A DNA stretch of 16,139 bases. Origin: an uncultured Bacilli bacterium. GTDB lineage: Bacteria > Bacillota_I > Bacilli_A > RF39 > UBA660. Made by a program: the position numbers and the translations under genes. The notes beneath the pieces are model-generated. The model was not told where the DNA came from, made no database searches, and saw only the letters and a program-made list of their open reading frames with translations. The DNA is taken from contig CANQFF010000019.1 of assembly GCA_947598345.1 (NCBI GenBank), positions 1 to 16,139 on the forward strand, read 5' to 3'. Shown piece after piece: positions 14,850 to 16,139 of the stretch (positions are counted from its first letter, which is position 1; each line of letters starts with the position of its first letter).

Positions 14850-14879
14850 ATTATAACATATTTTTTACATAAGTGTTAA
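14850..14879 (-). promoter_or_regulatory. Promoter of the DUF3298-like gene
   Basis: On the minus strand TTAACA (14874-14879) lies 18 nt from TATAAT (14850-14855), which is also preceded by TGT (TGTTATAAT). The -35 lies within the last codons of the fic gene, so this gene has its own start besides any read-through. Confidence 0.6.
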
Positions 14880-15995
14880 ACGCTTTATTTTATTTCTATC
14901 TAATTCATAATTTTTTTTATTTAATTCAAATACAAAGTTTTTTTGATTATTACTTATATTACTTTCAGTATCTCTAAGTTTAACAATTATATTTTTATCT
15001 ATTAAAGGTAAAATCATGTTTTCATATATTTTAATCAAACTTTTTTTATCATTATATTTATTATAAAAACTCGCAAAATCTTTAACAGTAAGTAAACCAT
15101 TCATAGATAAAATATAATATATAGTTTGATAATCTAAATTAGATAATCTTTGAGTACTACTTTCTACCATCCCTATTATACATTCTTTTTCTAATTCTAA
15201 CTTAACAGTTTCTAAAATATAATTAATAAAATATGTAACATTATGATGAAATTTAACTTCTCTTATAACTTTATAATATTTTGATTTATTTAAACTAATA
15301 GCTCTATTAAAAATTATATAAGGATATACTTTATTATTAAGTAAATACCATAGACTAGTTGTTCTAGCAGTTCTTCCATTTATATCAAAATAAGGATGTA
15401 TATTTACAAACTGAAAATGTAATATTTGTGACTTAATAAAATAATCTGTCATTGTATCGAAATTATTATTAGTATTTATAAAATTAAATAATTCATTCAT
15501 ATAATTTTCTATTTCATTAAAAGGAACTCCAGTACTAGGCTCAATATTAGGATTATTATTAAAAAATATATATACAGCATCATTTCTATAAAATTCTCCC
15601 ATATTTGACTTATCATATGAAGATAATAAATTTTTAGATAATAATGAATAAAGAGTCTTTAAATTTTCTTTATTTATTTCGTTACCTTCAAATATATATT
15701 TATACCCTGAATAAAGATTTTTGATTCTTTGGGATTTCTGTTTATCTCCAAAACTCACACTATTAGTTAATACATCATCTACAATACTTATATCATCATT
15801 ATAACCTTCTATTGTATTATTAGCTTTTATTTCATATGAAAATAATACATTCTTTGAAAAATCTCTATTATTCATATATTTATTATCTTCTAAAAAAGTT
15901 TCTAATTCATTTTTTATCTCTTCTAAAATATTTCTAGCTAAATATAACTTTTGACCATCTATTGATAAAGGTAATTGTTCTTTTTTATAAATCAT
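14865..15995 (-). CDS. Fic-family protein (probable AMPylase)
   Basis: A 376-residue Fic-domain protein, expected to transfer AMP (or another nucleotide moiety) from a nucleotide to a protein hydroxyl. Order: N-terminal helical region with an inhibitory-helix-like NNTIEGY (Glu63, Gly64), Fic core (about 110-235) with HPYFDINGRTARTT (His200 the catalytic base), and a C-terminal winged-helix-like part (about 285-372; LDYQTIYYILSMNGLLTVKDF). The standard motif is HPFx(D/E)GNGRxxR; here the first Gly is Ile and the Phe is Tyr, a variant I recall from other Firmicutes Fic proteins. The Ser/Thr usually found four residues before the inhibitory Glu is Asn, so autoinhibition may be weaker. Clear AGGTGAT site before ATG. 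No antitoxin is adjacent. Confidence 0.9.
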   Translation of the reverse strand: MIYKKEQLPLSIDGQKLYLARNILEEIKNELETFLEDNKYMNNRDFSKNVLFSYEIKANNTIEGYNDDISIVDDVLTNSVSFGDKQKSQRIKNLYSGYKYIFEGNEINKENLKTLYSLLSKNLLSSYDKSNMGEFYRNDAVYIFFNNNPNIEPSTGVPFNEIENYMNELFNFINTNNNFDTMTDYFIKSQILHFQFVNIHPYFDINGRTARTTSLWYLLNNKVYPYIIFNRAISLNKSKYYKVIREVKFHHNVTYFINYILETVKLELEKECIIGMVESSTQRLSNLDYQTIYYILSMNGLLTVKDFASFYNKYNDKKSLIKIYENMILPLIDKNIIVKLRDTESNISNNQKNFVFELNKKNYELDRNKIKRLTLM

Positions 15996-16016
15996 AATAT
16001 CACCTGCTTATACTCG

Positions 16017-16050
16017 GTATATATTACCACATTTTTATTAATCATACAAT
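16017..16050 (-). promoter_or_regulatory. Possible fic promoter and inverted repeat
   Basis: On the minus strand TTGTAT is followed 17 nt later by TAATAT, upstream of fic. The -10 lies in GGTAATATATACC, whose ends GGTA/TACC are inverted repeats around an A/T centre, so it could be an operator for autoregulation through the winged helix of Fic. The remaining sequence to the window end (16051-16139) is A/T-rich and I see nothing else in it. Confidence 0.35.
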
Positions 16051-16139
16051 ATTATATAAAAAGAATATTTTCGTTTGTACCTATTTTCAACAAAAATTTA
16101 TCAAAAAATTAATATTAAATATAGTATATTTATATTTAA

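Noticed and set aside
1..16139. Mycoplasma genetic code (TGA = Trp)
   Set aside because: Tryptophans in MreC, enolase, RodA and Fic are TGG, no in-frame TGA occurs in conserved proteins, and TGA is used as a stop before enolase.
1..16139. Mobile element or prophage
   Set aside because: No transposase, integrase, phage structural gene, flanking repeat or tRNA target was seen; composition and start signals look even across the window.

Overview
This AT-rich window (roughly three quarters A+T by eye) comes from a low-GC Gram-positive bacterium of the Bacilli type. Tryptophan is written TGG, TGA is used as a stop (for example the TGA overlapping the enolase start), and Shine-Dalgarno sites are mostly AGGTGA/GGAGG, so this is not a code-4 mycoplasma. 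Gene content (MreC/MreD, RodA-type SEDS protein, FtsK/SpoIIIE, RadC, enolase, a lipoprotein) with very short spacers and a reduced feel suggests an uncultured gut Bacilli/Mollicutes-like lineage; that placement is inference from style, not from a marker.

Left block, all minus strand, transcribed from 5553 down to 169: an FtsK/SpoIIIE DNA translocase, a membrane-anchored SPOR-like protein, RadC, MreC, MreD and a membrane-anchored Tim44-like protein, ending in a hairpin terminator. It joins chromosome segregation at division to the elongation machinery. Left of it, a consensus promoter (TTGACA-17-TATAAT) points out of the window with a structured leader that resembles the start of a T-box.

Middle block, minus strand: enolase is last in a tightly overlapping run (two-TM protein, lipoprotein, unknown small protein, enolase) closed by a strong terminator. 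Upstream is an orphan multi-spanning histidine kinase of KinB type whose upstream region carries tandem Spo0A-box-like sequences, and before that a membrane-anchored PTS EIIB-like domain that lacks the phosphorylated cysteine.

Right block: an 797-residue protein with an uncharacterised N-terminal domain (WCTA...PRIAIR...EIRGIGPGQN) and about fifteen near-identical 20-residue leucine-rich repeats is followed, through an ATAA stop/start overlap, by an 89-codon small protein that seems to start at AUA. Divergent from it on the plus strand is a RodA-type SEDS glycosyltransferase, ending in a bidirectional terminator shared with a convergent membrane-anchored protein (possibly DUF3298-like); a Fic-family protein closes the window.

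No rRNA, tRNA, CRISPR array, insertion sequence or prophage was seen. The least explained parts are the LRR protein with its small coupled partner, the cysteine-less EIIB-like protein, and the possible Spo0A control of the kinase and SPOR genes.
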